Below are positions 46,690 through 56,988 of a DNA stretch of 64,000 bases, piece by piece. Every line of letters begins with the position of its first letter. Positions within the stretch are counted from its first letter, which is position 1. Made by a program: the position numbers and the translations under genes. The stretch comes from an uncultured Opitutia bacterium (lineage in GTDB: Bacteria; Verrucomicrobiota; Verrucomicrobiia; Opitutales; Opitutaceae): contig CAIUOU010000159.1 in NCBI GenBank assembly GCA_903900845.1, positions 1-64,000 on the forward strand, given 5' to 3'. The notes beneath the pieces were generated by a model. It was not told the DNA's origin and did no database searches. It worked only from the letters and a program-made list of their open reading frames with translations.

Positions 46690-49548
46690 GTGAAATATCC
46701 CACCTTTTCTCGGCGGCATCTCGCCGCCTTTGCCGCCTTCGGCGGCCTGTTCTCCCCGCTTGCCGCCCAGACCGCTCCCAAGGCCCCGGCTTTGCCGTCC
46801 GCCCCGGCCGATGCGTCGGCACCGCTGGTGCTTTCCGCCTTCGAGGTGAACGCTGAGTCCGACCGCGGTTATCTCGCTTCGAGCGCGATGAGCGCGACGC
46901 GCACGAACGAGAAGCTGGAGAACCTGCCGAACTCGATCTCGGTGATGACCCAGGACCTGCTGCAGGATCTCGCGATCACGGACTACTTCGGCGCGGTGGA
47001 TTTCGCGGTGGGCGCGGAGAATATCTACAACGACCAGGGCACCATCGGGTCGCCGGTCGGCAACCGCGGCGGCAACCAGATCAGCTTCCGCGGTTTCGCG
47101 TCGATCCGGCAGCTGCGCGACGGATTCGAGTGGTTCATGCCGCAAGACGTCTACAACACGGAGCGCATCGAGTTCAACCGAGGCGCGGGCGGGCTCGCCT
47201 ACGGTGACGTCGATCCGGGCGGCATCATCAACGTCGGCACCAAGCGCGCCGGCTTCGGGCGGAAGGGGAGCGCTCAGTTCCGCACGGACACTTATGGCTC
47301 GCGGCGGGCGTCGCTCGATCTCACGCAGCCTCTCCTGCGGGACCGCCTGGGCGTGCGGCTGAACCTGGTCGAGAGCCGCATTGACTCCGTGACCCAGCGC
47401 AAGGACCGCTCGCTCACGGGAGTGGCCGGGGCGATCCGCTGGGAGCCGTTCACGCACCGTCGCACTCAGATCGATGCCGTCTTCGAGCGGGGCGACACGG
47501 TCAACCGTCTGGGACATCTGCAGTTGAACGACCACGCGTCGGTCTACCGTCTCGGCACGGGCACGAACGCCCTAGACGGGAATCCGAATCTGGCCGGCGT
47601 GCAGGCCAACGGTCCCGGCATGCGGCAGATCGTGGTCAACGCGAACGGCCTCCGCTCCTGGTTCGATCTCGGAGGCAAGCTCCACGACATGAGCCCGACG
47701 CCCACCGCCGTGTTCCGCACTTCGTTCACCAACATCGCCGCCGCGGCCGCCACCGGGACCGATCCGCAGAACCCGGAGCGCATCCTCGCGATCCGCATCC
47801 CGTATTCCATCATGCCGCTCTACGAGGATTGGGGCGGGCCCAATCTGCGCCATGATTCGGTCTACGACGTCTACACCGTCGAGCTGAAGCACGCGTTCAC
47901 CGGAGGTCTGAGTGTGTTGGCCGGCTACAACCACCAGAAGGACGACGCGAAGCGCCTCCAGACCTACGCGTCCAACGGCTGGCAGGCCACCAACTCGCGC
48001 GGGGTTTTCATCGACGTGAACCGTGTGCTGCCGAATCCGGACGGCCCGGGCACGATACCGAACCCGAGGTTCGAGAAGTATTTCGTCACTCACATTCCGA
48101 GCTACAATCGCCAGCGCCACGACATCGATAACTGGCGCGCGATGGCGGTGTACGACGCGCGCGCTCGCCTGCCGTTGCTCGGTGATTTTTCGCAGCGCAT
48201 GATCCTGAACGGCACCTACCGTCACGAGTTGTACGGCTCCGACGACTACAACCGCAGTCTTTCCCCGGCGGAGATCGCGGCGCGCCGCGCCGCCAACCCG
48301 GCGGTCAGTCCGGCTTTCAACCGCAACGAGGTCGTCACGATCCACTACCTCGAGGATGGCAATTCCGAGGAGAAGCTGCGGATCACTCCGCTCGGCAACC
48401 GGTTCGCTTATTACCGGACGGGAGGCTCCCGTTTCGACCAGACGCTGGGCTCGGCGAGCTTCTCGGCGGTCGGCCGGTATCTGGGAGGGCGGCTGCACAG
48501 CAGCGTGGGAATCAGCCGGGACTATTTCCGCAGCAACCGCAACGCGGCCAACGGCACCGATCCGGTGACCGGCGAGACCTTCTTCACCGGAACCAGCGGC
48601 GCGCGAATTCCGGCCGGCGAGAATCCCGATGTGCCCGTAGTCCGGTTTTCCCGTCTCTACGGCACCAACCAGACCTACGGCGGCGTCTACCGCATCCTGC
48701 CGTGGCTCGGGATCGGCGCGGGCTACTTCGAGTCATCGCTTTTCACCGACAGCAATTCCTCCGATCTGCTGAACCGCCCGCGGGCGCAGCGCACCGGCGA
48801 GGGTACCGATTACAGCCTGCGCTTCGGCACTCCGGACGGCCGGTTGGCGGCTAATCTGACCTATTTTTCGACCGTGTCGGAGAATCAGGCCGTCGCTATC
48901 AGCGGCGGGGCGCGCGATGAACTGAACAACCTGTTGAGCCCTTCGGTGGGGCAACCAGCCATCCCGGCGAACGGGGACTACCGCGATCAAACGTCCAGCG
49001 GTGTAGAGTTCGAGTTGGTGGGCAACGTGATGCGGAATCTCACGCTACGCGGGACCTATTCCTACAACAGTGTCATCAACGTGCGTTTCTTTCCGCTGGT
49101 GCGCCCGTTCCTCGCGGCGGCGCAGACGGCCGCGCGCGCCCGCGGGCTGGATCCTGATCTCGCGACGCAGATCACCCAGGACTTCCTCGAGGCCCAGGAA
49201 AATAATCTCGCGAAGAACATCCGCCGCACCGCGAACCTCGTGGCGCGCTACTCCTTCACGCAGGGCGCCCTTCGCGGTGTCGCGGCCGGAGCGGCCGCGC
49301 GTTGGACCGCTGGGCGGCCGCGCGGTGCGCTGGGTGGCGTGGCGACGCTTCCGGCCACCACCATGCCCGACTTCGTCGTCGTGAACCCCTTCGTCAGTTA
49401 TCGCACGCGGATCGGGAAGCTCGGTTGGAGCTTCCAGCTCAACGTGAACAATGTGTTCAACGACGACACCGACTCCGGTAACAGCTACACTTGGACGCGG
49501 TACACAGAGCCGCGGCATTTCATTTCCACGGTTTCCGTCGAGTTTTGA
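46690..49548 (+). CDS. TonB-dependent receptor, siderophore-receptor type
   Basis: Outer-membrane receptor of 952 residues. The start is GTG at 46690; a signal peptide follows (about 1-27, FGGLFSPLAAQT). The TonB-box region is LVLSAFEVNAESDRGYLA (about 46-63). The plug (about 70-210) has NLPNSISVMTQDLLQDL, QISFRGFASIR and the block ERIEFNRGAGGLAYGDVDPG. The barrel fills the rest and ends HFISTVSVEF, with terminal Phe. The plug wording is like FhuE/FpvA-type siderophore receptors, but the ligand is unknown. It is a single gene with no transporter beside it. Confidence 0.88.
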   Translation: MKYPTFSRRHLAAFAAFGGLFSPLAAQTAPKAPALPSAPADASAPLVLSAFEVNAESDRGYLASSAMSATRTNEKLENLPNSISVMTQDLLQDLAITDYFGAVDFAVGAENIYNDQGTIGSPVGNRGGNQISFRGFASIRQLRDGFEWFMPQDVYNTERIEFNRGAGGLAYGDVDPGGIINVGTKRAGFGRKGSAQFRTDTYGSRRASLDLTQPLLRDRLGVRLNLVESRIDSVTQRKDRSLTGVAGAIRWEPFTHRRTQIDAVFERGDTVNRLGHLQLNDHASVYRLGTGTNALDGNPNLAGVQANGPGMRQIVVNANGLRSWFDLGGKLHDMSPTPTAVFRTSFTNIAAAAATGTDPQNPERILAIRIPYSIMPLYEDWGGPNLRHDSVYDVYTVELKHAFTGGLSVLAGYNHQKDDAKRLQTYASNGWQATNSRGVFIDVNRVLPNPDGPGTIPNPRFEKYFVTHIPSYNRQRHDIDNWRAMAVYDARARLPLLGDFSQRMILNGTYRHELYGSDDYNRSLSPAEIAARRAANPAVSPAFNRNEVVTIHYLEDGNSEEKLRITPLGNRFAYYRTGGSRFDQTLGSASFSAVGRYLGGRLHSSVGISRDYFRSNRNAANGTDPVTGETFFTGTSGARIPAGENPDVPVVRFSRLYGTNQTYGGVYRILPWLGIGAGYFESSLFTDSNSSDLLNRPRAQRTGEGTDYSLRFGTPDGRLAANLTYFSTVSENQAVAISGGARDELNNLLSPSVGQPAIPANGDYRDQTSSGVEFELVGNVMRNLTLRGTYSYNSVINVRFFPLVRPFLAAAQTAARARGLDPDLATQITQDFLEAQENNLAKNIRRTANLVARYSFTQGALRGVAAGAAARWTAGRPRGALGGVATLPATTMPDFVVVNPFVSYRTRIGKLGWSFQLNVNNVFNDDTDSGNSYTWTRYTEPRHFISTVSVEF

Positions 49549-49573
49549 CGGCGGGTTGGCGGCGCCGGCCCCG

Positions 49574-49636
49574 AAGGGGTCAGGGCGTTGAGTGTTTTTT
49601 CGGGAGCCGCCGAAACGCCCAACGCCCTGACCCCTT
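49574..49636. repeat. Long nested hairpin after the TonB receptor
   Basis: A 17-base arm (49574-49590, AAGGGGTCAGGGCGTTG) is perfectly inverted at 49620-49636. The 29-base loop contains an inner TTTCGG/CCGAAA hairpin. There is no T-run after either side. It may be a two-way transcription end, an mRNA 3' stabiliser or a REP-like element. Confidence 0.8.
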
Positions 49637-49822
49637 GGGTGGCGGGGTGGCGTCGGGGCGGCCCGAGGAGTGGGTCGGGAAAAGCCGTAAAGACGGCCTA
49701 TGGGGGGTGGATTCGGCCGGAATCGGTCGAGTTTATCGGATCCGTTCGTTCACCATGCGGGTTTATTCCGAAAAAGATCAGCCGTTTGAAACTCCCGCCT
49801 GACAGGTCCGTCATTTAAGCGA

Positions 49823-51052
49823 ATGCCGCCATTTAAAACCCACGGAAGCGCCCTGAGGATGAGATGCTTAGGGATGCACTGGGCGGGCTTCGTCTCGCTC
49901 GTTATCCTTGGGCCTAGTGCTTTTCTTCCTGGTTCAACCGTGCCTGCTGGCCTGGCTGGGATGGCGGTTTCAGCGCACGGGCGAGTTGAGGTCTCTCACT
50001 TCTACCTGGAGGCGCCCGACGAGTTGCTTCGACTGGGGACGATGCCGGATCAGAGGCCTGTATGGCGGATGCCCGGGACCGATCCTCAGGCGGCGCTTTC
50101 GGCGCTCGCTGCCGCGGGACTGGATGCGCGCAGTGTTGCGAACTTGGCTTCCGCGGGGGTCGTTTCGATCGACGGCGACAAGATCACGATTCTGCCACCC
50201 TTGGATTTGCTCATGTCCGTGTCCCCGGCGGCGCGGCAGGGGGTTTACACCGTTTTGGCCGGCAACGGGCTGAACCCCCACCACGAAAGGCCGCAGATCA
50301 TCGCCGGAGATTTGGAGGAGTGGATGCGAACCTCCGCGCTCTCCGTGCTGCAGAAACAGGTTATGCAGGCCCTGATCTGGTGGCCGAATGGAGCGCAGGC
50401 ATTCAGCGACGTCTCCGCCCTCGTGGCGGCGGCGGAATCCGCCGCCCAAGCCGAGGAGGCCCGCCGGGTGATGACCCGGGTCCGGACCCTCCGGGTGCGG
50501 GTGGTGCCTCCGCCGGCGGAGGCCAAAGCGCGTTTCGCGGAATACTGGACGGCAGGTGGATTGAGTCGGTCGGCTGCCCCTCTGGTCAGTTCGTCGATCG
50601 AGGAGGCGGCCGGTGTCGGGATCGACCTTGCGCTGCTGCTGCCTCCGCTGGCGCGTGAAAGGATCTACACCTATCCGTCGTTTGAAGACGCGATCGGCGG
50701 CAGGATGCCGGACTGCAACTGGACCGCGCTCAACTTTTTCGCCCTCCGCCCGCAGCCTTATTACCTCGACAGCAAAATTTCCTACACGGCCCTGATGCAG
50801 GAGTACGAGACGGTGCCGCGGACGGAGCGTTTCGGCGATGTCATCGCTTTTGTGTCATCCGGGGGGAACGTTTTGCACACCTGCGTGCACGTGGCGGAGG
50901 ATATCGTTTTCACCAAAAACGGGCAGAGTGCTTTCGCCCCCTGGCTGTTGCAGCGGTTGGCGGACGTATCCGCCATCTACGGAGGACCGGAACGCACGGT
51001 GCGGGTATTCCGCCTGCGGGCCCCGCCTCCGGCCCAGACGATGCCGCGTTAG
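49823..51052 (+). CDS. Exported protein of unknown function with a possible NlpC/P60-like Cys/His core
   Basis: Not firmly recognised. The 409-residue protein has a hydrophobic N-terminus (about 15-45). A middle region is rich in helices (about 150-240). The C-terminal part (about 280-400) has MPDCNWTALNFF and then DVIAFVSSGGNVLHTCVHVAEDIVFTKNG in pieces; a Cys followed by His-containing strand is like NlpC/P60 cysteine peptidases. A hydrophobic segment better suited to an export signal lies in another frame at about 49908-49970, so an N-terminal frameshift is possible. The gene stands alone after the hairpin. Confidence 0.65.
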   Translation: MPPFKTHGSALRMRCLGMHWAGFVSLVILGPSAFLPGSTVPAGLAGMAVSAHGRVEVSHFYLEAPDELLRLGTMPDQRPVWRMPGTDPQAALSALAAAGLDARSVANLASAGVVSIDGDKITILPPLDLLMSVSPAARQGVYTVLAGNGLNPHHERPQIIAGDLEEWMRTSALSVLQKQVMQALIWWPNGAQAFSDVSALVAAAESAAQAEEARRVMTRVRTLRVRVVPPPAEAKARFAEYWTAGGLSRSAAPLVSSSIEEAAGVGIDLALLLPPLARERIYTYPSFEDAIGGRMPDCNWTALNFFALRPQPYYLDSKISYTALMQEYETVPRTERFGDVIAFVSSGGNVLHTCVHVAEDIVFTKNGQSAFAPWLLQRLADVSAIYGGPERTVRVFRLRAPPPAQTMPR

Positions 51053-51085
51053 CGCGGGCTGGGAGCGGGTCGGGTCCTCCGGTGA

Positions 51086-54000
51086 TCAGCGGGCGGCGGC
51101 CTTCAGGGCGTTCTCCAACTCGAGGTCCGTCCACGGTCTGGACCTTTGCGTGGTGGCGGAGCGGATCGCGGCGACTCTTTCGGGTGCAACCGCGGCCGGC
51201 TGGCTGCCGAACTCGCGGCCGACGTAGGTGAGGATGGCGGCGACCTGGGTGTCGTCGAGTTGCGGCCAAGGGGGCATGACGAGGCCCCGGCCGGGGTTTT
51301 CCTTTCCGTGGAGGATGATGCGCACCAGCGCCTCGTCGCCGCGTTGCAGCCAGGGCGAGCCGACAAGCGCGGGGGCGAGCATGGCGAGTCCTCCGCCGGA
51401 CTCCTGGTGGCAGGGTGCGCAGGTCAGGTTGTAGGCTGCGCGGCCGGATTCGAAGAGCCGCTGGGCGGTCTGCTGCGCGGGATCCTCGGAATTCCGCTGC
51501 TGGTAGCTCGTGAGCAGCGAGTCGAGGCGCGGGTCCGCGTGCGCGCGGATCAGCGCGGCGTTCGCCGAACTCAACGCGCCGGGATTGAAGGAACCTGCGA
51601 TCATTCGCTGCAGCATGACGCCGGCCCAGGACGGACGTTCGCTCAGCATGCGCTGGGCGGTGTTCTGCAGTCGCGGAGGCAGCGACGGGTAAGCCGCTAG
51701 CACGCCCTCCGCGGCGGCCGCGTCTTCAAAATGGCCCAGCGTGGAGAGGCGGTGCGCCCGCCGGGTCTCGTTCTTTTCCGTTCGCAGCAGGCCGAGCAGG
51801 ATGTTCCGGGCCTCCGGCAAACGGAGAGAAGCCGTTACGTCGAGGAGGCGCTGCAGGTCTTCCTCCTTCAGCTTCGCGTCGCCGAGACGTTTCAACGCCT
51901 CCGCGGCGGCGCCCTCGAGGCCGAGCCGGGCGGCGAAGGCCACAATATCGGCGAAGCGCCTCGCCCCGGTCCACGCCGCGGTGACGCGCTCCCTCAGCAG
52001 GGCGGGAATCACTTCGACGCGCGGCCCGGTGAGGCCGCGGGCCATGCCCTGCAGGAGTATTTCCGCCTCGGCGAGGCCGGGGGCCGCCTCAAGCAGACGG
52101 CCGCAGTAGTCGAGGTTCCGGGCGAGGTGTTCGGGCGCGCGGTCGATGATCCAGGCGGAATACACGCCTTGCCGCAGCGTATAATGTCGCCGCGGTCCCT
52201 GATCGGCCGTGAAGCGCATGCCGAGACGCTCGGCGAGGTGTCCCCGGAAAAGCGCTGAACGCCAGACCGCGGGGTCGCGAACAAGCGCGAGGATCTCCTC
52301 GCGCCCCGCGATGGCCTTGCTCTCCAACGCCCACCAGAGGAGCAGGGGAAGGTGCAGATCGGTCGCGTCCTCCGCGCGAAGGACCAGCTCGCGGATGATC
52401 GGAATCGCCTGCCCTGCCGGGAGGCGTTTCGCGGAACTGGCCAGCTGGCTGCGCACCTCAACGTCGGTCTCTTCCCGGGCGAGCGCCGCGAGGGCGGCGG
52501 CGGTCAACGCTTTCACGCTGTTGCTGTCGCCGAGCAGGCGCACGGCCCAGCGCCGCACGTGGGCGTAAGGGTGGCGCACGGCGGACCGCAACGCGGTTTC
52601 GTCGAGCTCGCCGCGGAGGTTAAGCACCCAGAAGGCCTCGAGCGCGGCGGGGGCGTTGTCGCGGACTAGGGTGCGGAGGGATTCACCGACCGCTTCGGGG
52701 TGACGCGCCAGCACACGTCGGGCTTGCTCGCGGAGTTCGCGGTTGGGGGACGCGAGCGTGGAAATGAGGTCCTGGCTCGAGAGACGGCGCAGGTCGCGGA
52801 CCGGCGGCAGTTTCCGGTCGGCGGGCACAATTCGGAAGATGCGGCCGTTGGTTTTGTCCCAAGTGTCGGCGGGATTAAGATGGCTCAGGCGGAGGTCGGT
52901 CCAGTCGGCGAGGTAGATGGCGCCGTCGGGCCCCTGCTCGATGTCGACCGGCCGGAAGCCCTTGTCGTCCGTCGTGATCAGCGCGTCGGTGTCGACGGTG
53001 CGGAAGGAGGAGGTGTCCTTAAGGACGCGGCTGGCTTGGACGCGGTTGGTGAGCGACATGCCGACCACAATCTGTCCGTTGAGGTCGGGCAGGGTGTCGG
53101 CCTCGTACCGGATAAAAGTCTGCGGGAAGCGCTGGGAATAGCCTTCGTGGCGCATGTGCTCGAAGAAGCCGAAGATGAACGGATTCATGGCGGGCCCGTG
53201 CTTGGTCCAACCCTTCACATGCGTCGCGCCCTGCGTGTAGTGCAGACCGCGGGTGGCTCCGTTGTTGGTGCCGGAGAAGGCGTGCCCGTGGCGGTCGAAT
53301 TCGAGACTGAAAGTGTTGCCGCCTCCCTCCGCGAAGATCTCGAACACGCGGATGCCGGGATGATAGCGCCAGATTCCCTGGCCGAGCAGGCGGGTTCCCT
53401 GGATCTCGAGGTTGGTGGTGCTGCCGGTGGCCCCGTAAATCCAGCCGTCGGGTCCCCAGTGGAGGCTGGTCGCGAGCGAATGGGTGTCCTCCAGTCCGAA
53501 GCCCGTCAGATGCACCTCGGGGTCGCCATCCGGCGCATCGTCTCCGTCCCGGTCGGGGTAGAAGAGCAGATAGGGCGACATCAAAACCCAGGCGCCGCCG
53601 TCGCCGGGGAGCACGCTGGTGGCCAGGTTGAGTCCTTCAAGAAAGGTCTTGGTGGTCTCGAAGTTTCCGTCGCTATCGCGATCCTCGAGGATCGTGATGC
53701 GGTCGGCGCCGCGGGTGTGGTGGGGGGGAGGTGGGGGCAGCCGGTCGAACTCCGCGCGGATGTACTGGTCGTACGCCGTCACGGTGAGTCCGGCGGGAAA
53801 AGGGTATTGGATGTACTGCACCACCCACAGTCTGCCGCGCTCGTCGAAGCGCAGGTCGATGGGCTGGCGTACGGCCGGTTCGCTCGCAACCAACTCCACC
53901 GCGTAACCCGGGGGCAGCTTCATCGCGCGCATCGCGTCCAGGGGCGGAAGCAGACGCGCCTGACCCGTAAGGTCCTGGCCACCCGGCTTGAAGTTGCGCA

Positions 54001-54109
54001 CGAATTCGGTGACCTCGGGCGTGAAGCGGGGAGGCTCGCCGGCGGTGAGCACCGCGGGAAGGAGCGCGAGGAGGAGTCGCGGGAGGGAAGATGTTTTTCG
54101 GGGCGTCAC
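51086..54109 (-). CDS. PVC-type membrane-bound dehydrogenase with HEAT repeats and cytochrome c domain
   Basis: The 1007-residue protein has a signal peptide (about 1-23), a beta-propeller dehydrogenase domain (about 60-440, MKLPPGYAVELVASEPAVRQ and VDIEQGPDGAIYLADWTD), alpha/HEAT repeats (about 460-860) and a C-terminal cytochrome c domain. The heme site is CAPCH, 897-901, with a likely axial Met945 in LVMPPWP. These proteins are typical of PVC bacteria and probably oxidise a sugar or its derivative in the periplasm. The GTG at 54109 lies 5 bases after the sulfatase stop; the longer open frame upstream is shadow. It is the last gene of the five-gene unit. Confidence 0.88.
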   Translation of the reverse strand: MTPRKTSSLPRLLLALLPAVLTAGEPPRFTPEVTEFVRNFKPGGQDLTGQARLLPPLDAMRAMKLPPGYAVELVASEPAVRQPIDLRFDERGRLWVVQYIQYPFPAGLTVTAYDQYIRAEFDRLPPPPPHHTRGADRITILEDRDSDGNFETTKTFLEGLNLATSVLPGDGGAWVLMSPYLLFYPDRDGDDAPDGDPEVHLTGFGLEDTHSLATSLHWGPDGWIYGATGSTTNLEIQGTRLLGQGIWRYHPGIRVFEIFAEGGGNTFSLEFDRHGHAFSGTNNGATRGLHYTQGATHVKGWTKHGPAMNPFIFGFFEHMRHEGYSQRFPQTFIRYEADTLPDLNGQIVVGMSLTNRVQASRVLKDTSSFRTVDTDALITTDDKGFRPVDIEQGPDGAIYLADWTDLRLSHLNPADTWDKTNGRIFRIVPADRKLPPVRDLRRLSSQDLISTLASPNRELREQARRVLARHPEAVGESLRTLVRDNAPAALEAFWVLNLRGELDETALRSAVRHPYAHVRRWAVRLLGDSNSVKALTAAALAALAREETDVEVRSQLASSAKRLPAGQAIPIIRELVLRAEDATDLHLPLLLWWALESKAIAGREEILALVRDPAVWRSALFRGHLAERLGMRFTADQGPRRHYTLRQGVYSAWIIDRAPEHLARNLDYCGRLLEAAPGLAEAEILLQGMARGLTGPRVEVIPALLRERVTAAWTGARRFADIVAFAARLGLEGAAAEALKRLGDAKLKEEDLQRLLDVTASLRLPEARNILLGLLRTEKNETRRAHRLSTLGHFEDAAAAEGVLAAYPSLPPRLQNTAQRMLSERPSWAGVMLQRMIAGSFNPGALSSANAALIRAHADPRLDSLLTSYQQRNSEDPAQQTAQRLFESGRAAYNLTCAPCHQESGGGLAMLAPALVGSPWLQRGDEALVRIILHGKENPGRGLVMPPWPQLDDTQVAAILTYVGREFGSQPAAVAPERVAAIRSATTQRSRPWTDLELENALKAAAR

Positions 54110-54114
54110 GGTGT

Positions 54115-55527
54115 TCAGAAGTTGCGGAAGGGGCCGCGTGGCTCCGTCGCCTCCATCTCGGCGCGCCAGGCTTGGAAGCGCGCCTTCACACGCTGGAGGT
54201 CGGCGGGGCGCGTCGCGGCAAGATCCCGTTTTTCGCCGGGATCCTGCGCCACATCGTAGAGTTCCTCCTTCGGCGGGACCTCCCCGCGGCGGCCGCGCGG
54301 GGTGTAGGAGACCCACTTCAGGTCGCCGACGCGCGCGACCTGGAACGCCGACGGCCAGTCCCAGAACATCTCCGAGCGCGGAGACTTCAACCGGCCCTGC
54401 AGCACTGGCAGGAGGTTGAAGCCGTCGAGCGTGAGGTCGGTCGGCAGCCGGGCGCCGGCGACGGCGGCGAAGGTGGGTAGCAACTCGAGTGAGGTGAGGA
54501 ACTCTCGGGTGGTGGACCCCGCGGGGATCACGCCCGGCCACCAGGCGATGAAGGGCGTACGCAGGCCGCCCTCGAACGGGCTGCTCTTGCCGCCGCGGAG
54601 CGACACCCCGTCGATTTGGCCGCCGTTGCGGCCGTTGTCGGCGAGAAAGCAGACCAGCGTGTCACGATCGAGCTTCAGCTCGCGCAGCGTCGCGAAAACG
54701 TCACCGATGGCCTCGTCCATCGCCGAGACCATCCCGGCGTACTTGGTGCGGGCATCCGCCGGATCGCGGTCCGGGTAATAGCGACGCAGGTAGGACTCGG
54801 GCACCTGGTTCGAGTCCTTCTGGAGGTTGGAGGCCGAGTGCGGCGCGTTGAACGGCAGGTAGAGGAAGAACGGCTTCGCGGCGCTGTCGCGGATGAAGCG
54901 CACGGCCTCGCGGCGGAAGATGTCCGTGGCGTAGGTGCCCTTTTCCGCGGTGCTCAGCTCGTTGCCGCGGAAGAGCGAGGGCGCGCCGTAGCGCTCGTGC
55001 GTGTAGTAATCGATGCCGTTGTTCCCGTGGCCGACGAAGACATCGAAACCGCGCTGCAGCGGCAGAAAGCGGCGGGCCTGCCCCATGTCCCATTTCCCGA
55101 ACACGGCGTTCCGGTAGCCGGCGGAGCGGAGGATGTCGCCGAACGTCGTTTCGCGCACGTCGAGTCCGAGCGTCATCTCCGGCGACATCGCGTATTCGGT
55201 CGGCGTGTAGCGGTGGCCGTAGTTCACCATGTCGTTGCGGATCATCTCGTAGGTGCCGTTCCGCAGGGGTTGCCGGCCGGTGATCAACCCGCTGCGTGAC
55301 GGGGTGCAAACGGAGCCGGTGTTGTAGAAGCTGGTGGCGCGGATCCCCTCGGCGGCCATCCGGTCGAGGTGGGGTGTCACGAACTCCTTCTTGCCGAAGC
55401 AGGCCAGGTCGAAGCCCTGGTCGTCGCTCACGACCAGGATGATGTTCGGCGGCCGCGCGGCGGTGGCGCCGGCGGCGAGGAGCGACGCCCAAAGTAACGG
55501 GCGCAGGACATGGAGGAGCAGGTGCAT
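54115..55527 (-). CDS. Formylglycine-type sulfatase
   Basis: Exported sulfatase of 470 residues (signal to about 23, WASLLAAGATAARPP). Metal ligands D35/D36 lie in VVSDDQGFD. The formylglycine site is the canonical C74-T-P-S-R78 in GSVCTPSRSGLITG. FGKWDMG, LADNGRNGGQIDG and FEGGLRTPFIAWWPG are further family blocks. Probable substrate is a sulfated polysaccharide fragment. The start is 2 bases after the DUF1501 gene stop and its stop 5 bases before the dehydrogenase start, so they form one message. Confidence 0.92.
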   Translation of the reverse strand: MHLLLHVLRPLLWASLLAAGATAARPPNIILVVSDDQGFDLACFGKKEFVTPHLDRMAAEGIRATSFYNTGSVCTPSRSGLITGRQPLRNGTYEMIRNDMVNYGHRYTPTEYAMSPEMTLGLDVRETTFGDILRSAGYRNAVFGKWDMGQARRFLPLQRGFDVFVGHGNNGIDYYTHERYGAPSLFRGNELSTAEKGTYATDIFRREAVRFIRDSAAKPFFLYLPFNAPHSASNLQKDSNQVPESYLRRYYPDRDPADARTKYAGMVSAMDEAIGDVFATLRELKLDRDTLVCFLADNGRNGGQIDGVSLRGGKSSPFEGGLRTPFIAWWPGVIPAGSTTREFLTSLELLPTFAAVAGARLPTDLTLDGFNLLPVLQGRLKSPRSEMFWDWPSAFQVARVGDLKWVSYTPRGRRGEVPPKEELYDVAQDPGEKRDLAATRPADLQRVKARFQAWRAEMEATEPRGPFRNF

Positions 55528-55529
55528 GT

Positions 55530-56984
55530 TCAGGAGAGGATCGGCTTCACCACCTCGCCGTGGACGTCCGTCAGGCGGTAATCGCGGCCCTGGAACCGGA
55601 AGGTGAGCCGCGTGTGATCGACTCCCAGGAGGTGGAGGAGGGTGGCGTTCAGGTCATGCACGTGCACGGGGTCGCGCGTGATATTGTAGCAGAAGTCGTC
55701 GGTTTCCCCGTGCAGGTGGCCCGCCCGGACGCCGCCGCCGGCGAGCCACATCGTGAAACAGCGGCCGTGGTGGTCGCGGCCGTAGTTCGCCGCCTCGAGC
55801 TTGCCCTGGCTGTAGGTGGTGCGGCCGAACTCGCCGCCCCAGATCACCAGCGTGTCATCGAGCAGGCCGCGCTGCCGGAGGTCGCGCACGAGCGCGGCGG
55901 CGGGCTGGTCGATGTCGGCGCATTGCAGCCGCAGGTCGCTCGGCAGGTTGTAATGCTGATCCCAGCCGCGGTGGTAGAGCTGGATGAAGCGCACGTCGCG
56001 CTCGGCGAGGCGGCGGGCGAGCAGGCAGTTGGCGGCGAAGGTGCCGGGTACGCGCGCTTGCGGGCCGTAGGCATCGAACGTCGCCGCGGTTTCGCCGGAA
56101 AGGTCCAGCAGGCCCGGAACCGAGGTCTGCATCCGGTATGCCATCTCGTACTGCGAGATGCGGGTCTCGATCTCGGGGTCGATCTCGCGCGCGGCGGCGC
56201 GGCGGTTGAGCGCGGCGACGGCGTCGAGCTGGTCGCGGCGCGCCGCGGCGCCGAGGCCGGCCGGGTTGGAGAGGTAGAGGACGGGATCGCCGCCGCTGCG
56301 GAAACTCACACCTTGGTGGTTGGAGGGCAGGAAACCCGACCCCCACAGGCGCGCGTAGAGCGGATCGGCCGGGCGCGCGGCGCTGCCGCGCGAGGTGAGC
56401 ACGACGAAGGAGGGCAGGTCGCGGTTGACGCTGCCGAGGCCGTAGCTGGTCCAAGCGCCGAAGCTGGGGCGTCCCGGTTGTTGGTGGCCGGTCTGGAGCA
56501 TCGTCACCGCCGGGTCATGGTTGATGGCCTCGGTGTGCAGCGAGCGGATGACGCAGAGCTCGTCCACGATCCCTGCGGTGTACGGCAGCAACTCGCTCAC
56601 CCACATCCCCGACCGGCCGTGCCGCGCGAAACGGAAGATCGACGGTGTGACCGGGAAGTTCTTCTGGCCGCTGGTCATGCCGGTCAGCCGCTGCGTGCCG
56701 CGCACGGAATCGGGCAGCTCCTCGCCCCGCCGCGCCGCTAGGTCCGGCTTGTGGTCGAACAGGTCGAGCTGCGAGGGCCCGCCGTGCATGAAAAGATAGA
56801 TCACCCGCTTCGCCCTCGGCGCGAAATGTGTGGCGGTCCCCCCGGGGGCCGCCCGCAGCAGGATCGGGTTCAGCAGCGAGGCCAGCGCGGCTCCCCCGAT
56901 GCCGGCCGACGTGCGCCCGAAGAACTGCCGGCGCGACAACTGCAGGTCGGCCGGTGGGGGATGGGCAGGGGCGGCGGGGGACAT
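55530..56984 (-). CDS. Tat-exported DUF1501 protein
   Basis: The 484-residue protein carries a twin-arginine signal ([10 protein letters not shown], about 16-24) and the DUF1501 domain, a sulfatase/phosphatase-like fold. The family blocks are [22 protein letters not shown] (in pieces), [15 protein letters not shown]-like [13 protein letters not shown], and [12 protein letters not shown] with [19 protein letters not shown] near the end. Genes of this type sit next to DUF1549/DUF1553 genes in PVC genomes, as here (4-base gap). The activity is not established. Confidence 0.9.
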   Translation of the reverse strand: MSPAAPAHPPPADLQLSRRQFFGRTSAGIGGAALASLLNPILLRAAPGGTATHFAPRAKRVIYLFMHGGPSQLDLFDHKPDLAARRGEELPDSVRGTQRLTGMTSGQKNFPVTPSIFRFARHGRSGMWVSELLPYTAGIVDELCVIRSLHTEAINHDPAVTMLQTGHQQPGRPSFGAWTSYGLGSVNRDLPSFVVLTSRGSAARPADPLYARLWGSGFLPSNHQGVSFRSGGDPVLYLSNPAGLGAAARRDQLDAVAALNRRAAAREIDPEIETRISQYEMAYRMQTSVPGLLDLSGETAATFDAYGPQARVPGTFAANCLLARRLAERDVRFIQLYHRGWDQHYNLPSDLRLQCADIDQPAAALVRDLRQRGLLDDTLVIWGGEFGRTTYSQGKLEAANYGRDHHGRCFTMWLAGGGVRAGHLHGETDDFCYNITRDPVHVHDLNATLLHLLGVDHTRLTFRFQGRDYRLTDVHGEVVKPILS

Positions 56985-56988
56985 TATT

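Noticed and set aside
54110-54541. N-terminal extension of the PVC dehydrogenase upstream of 54109
   Set aside because: It overlaps the sulfatase gene and is not protein-like; GTG at 54109 gives a signal peptide and a 5-base gap.
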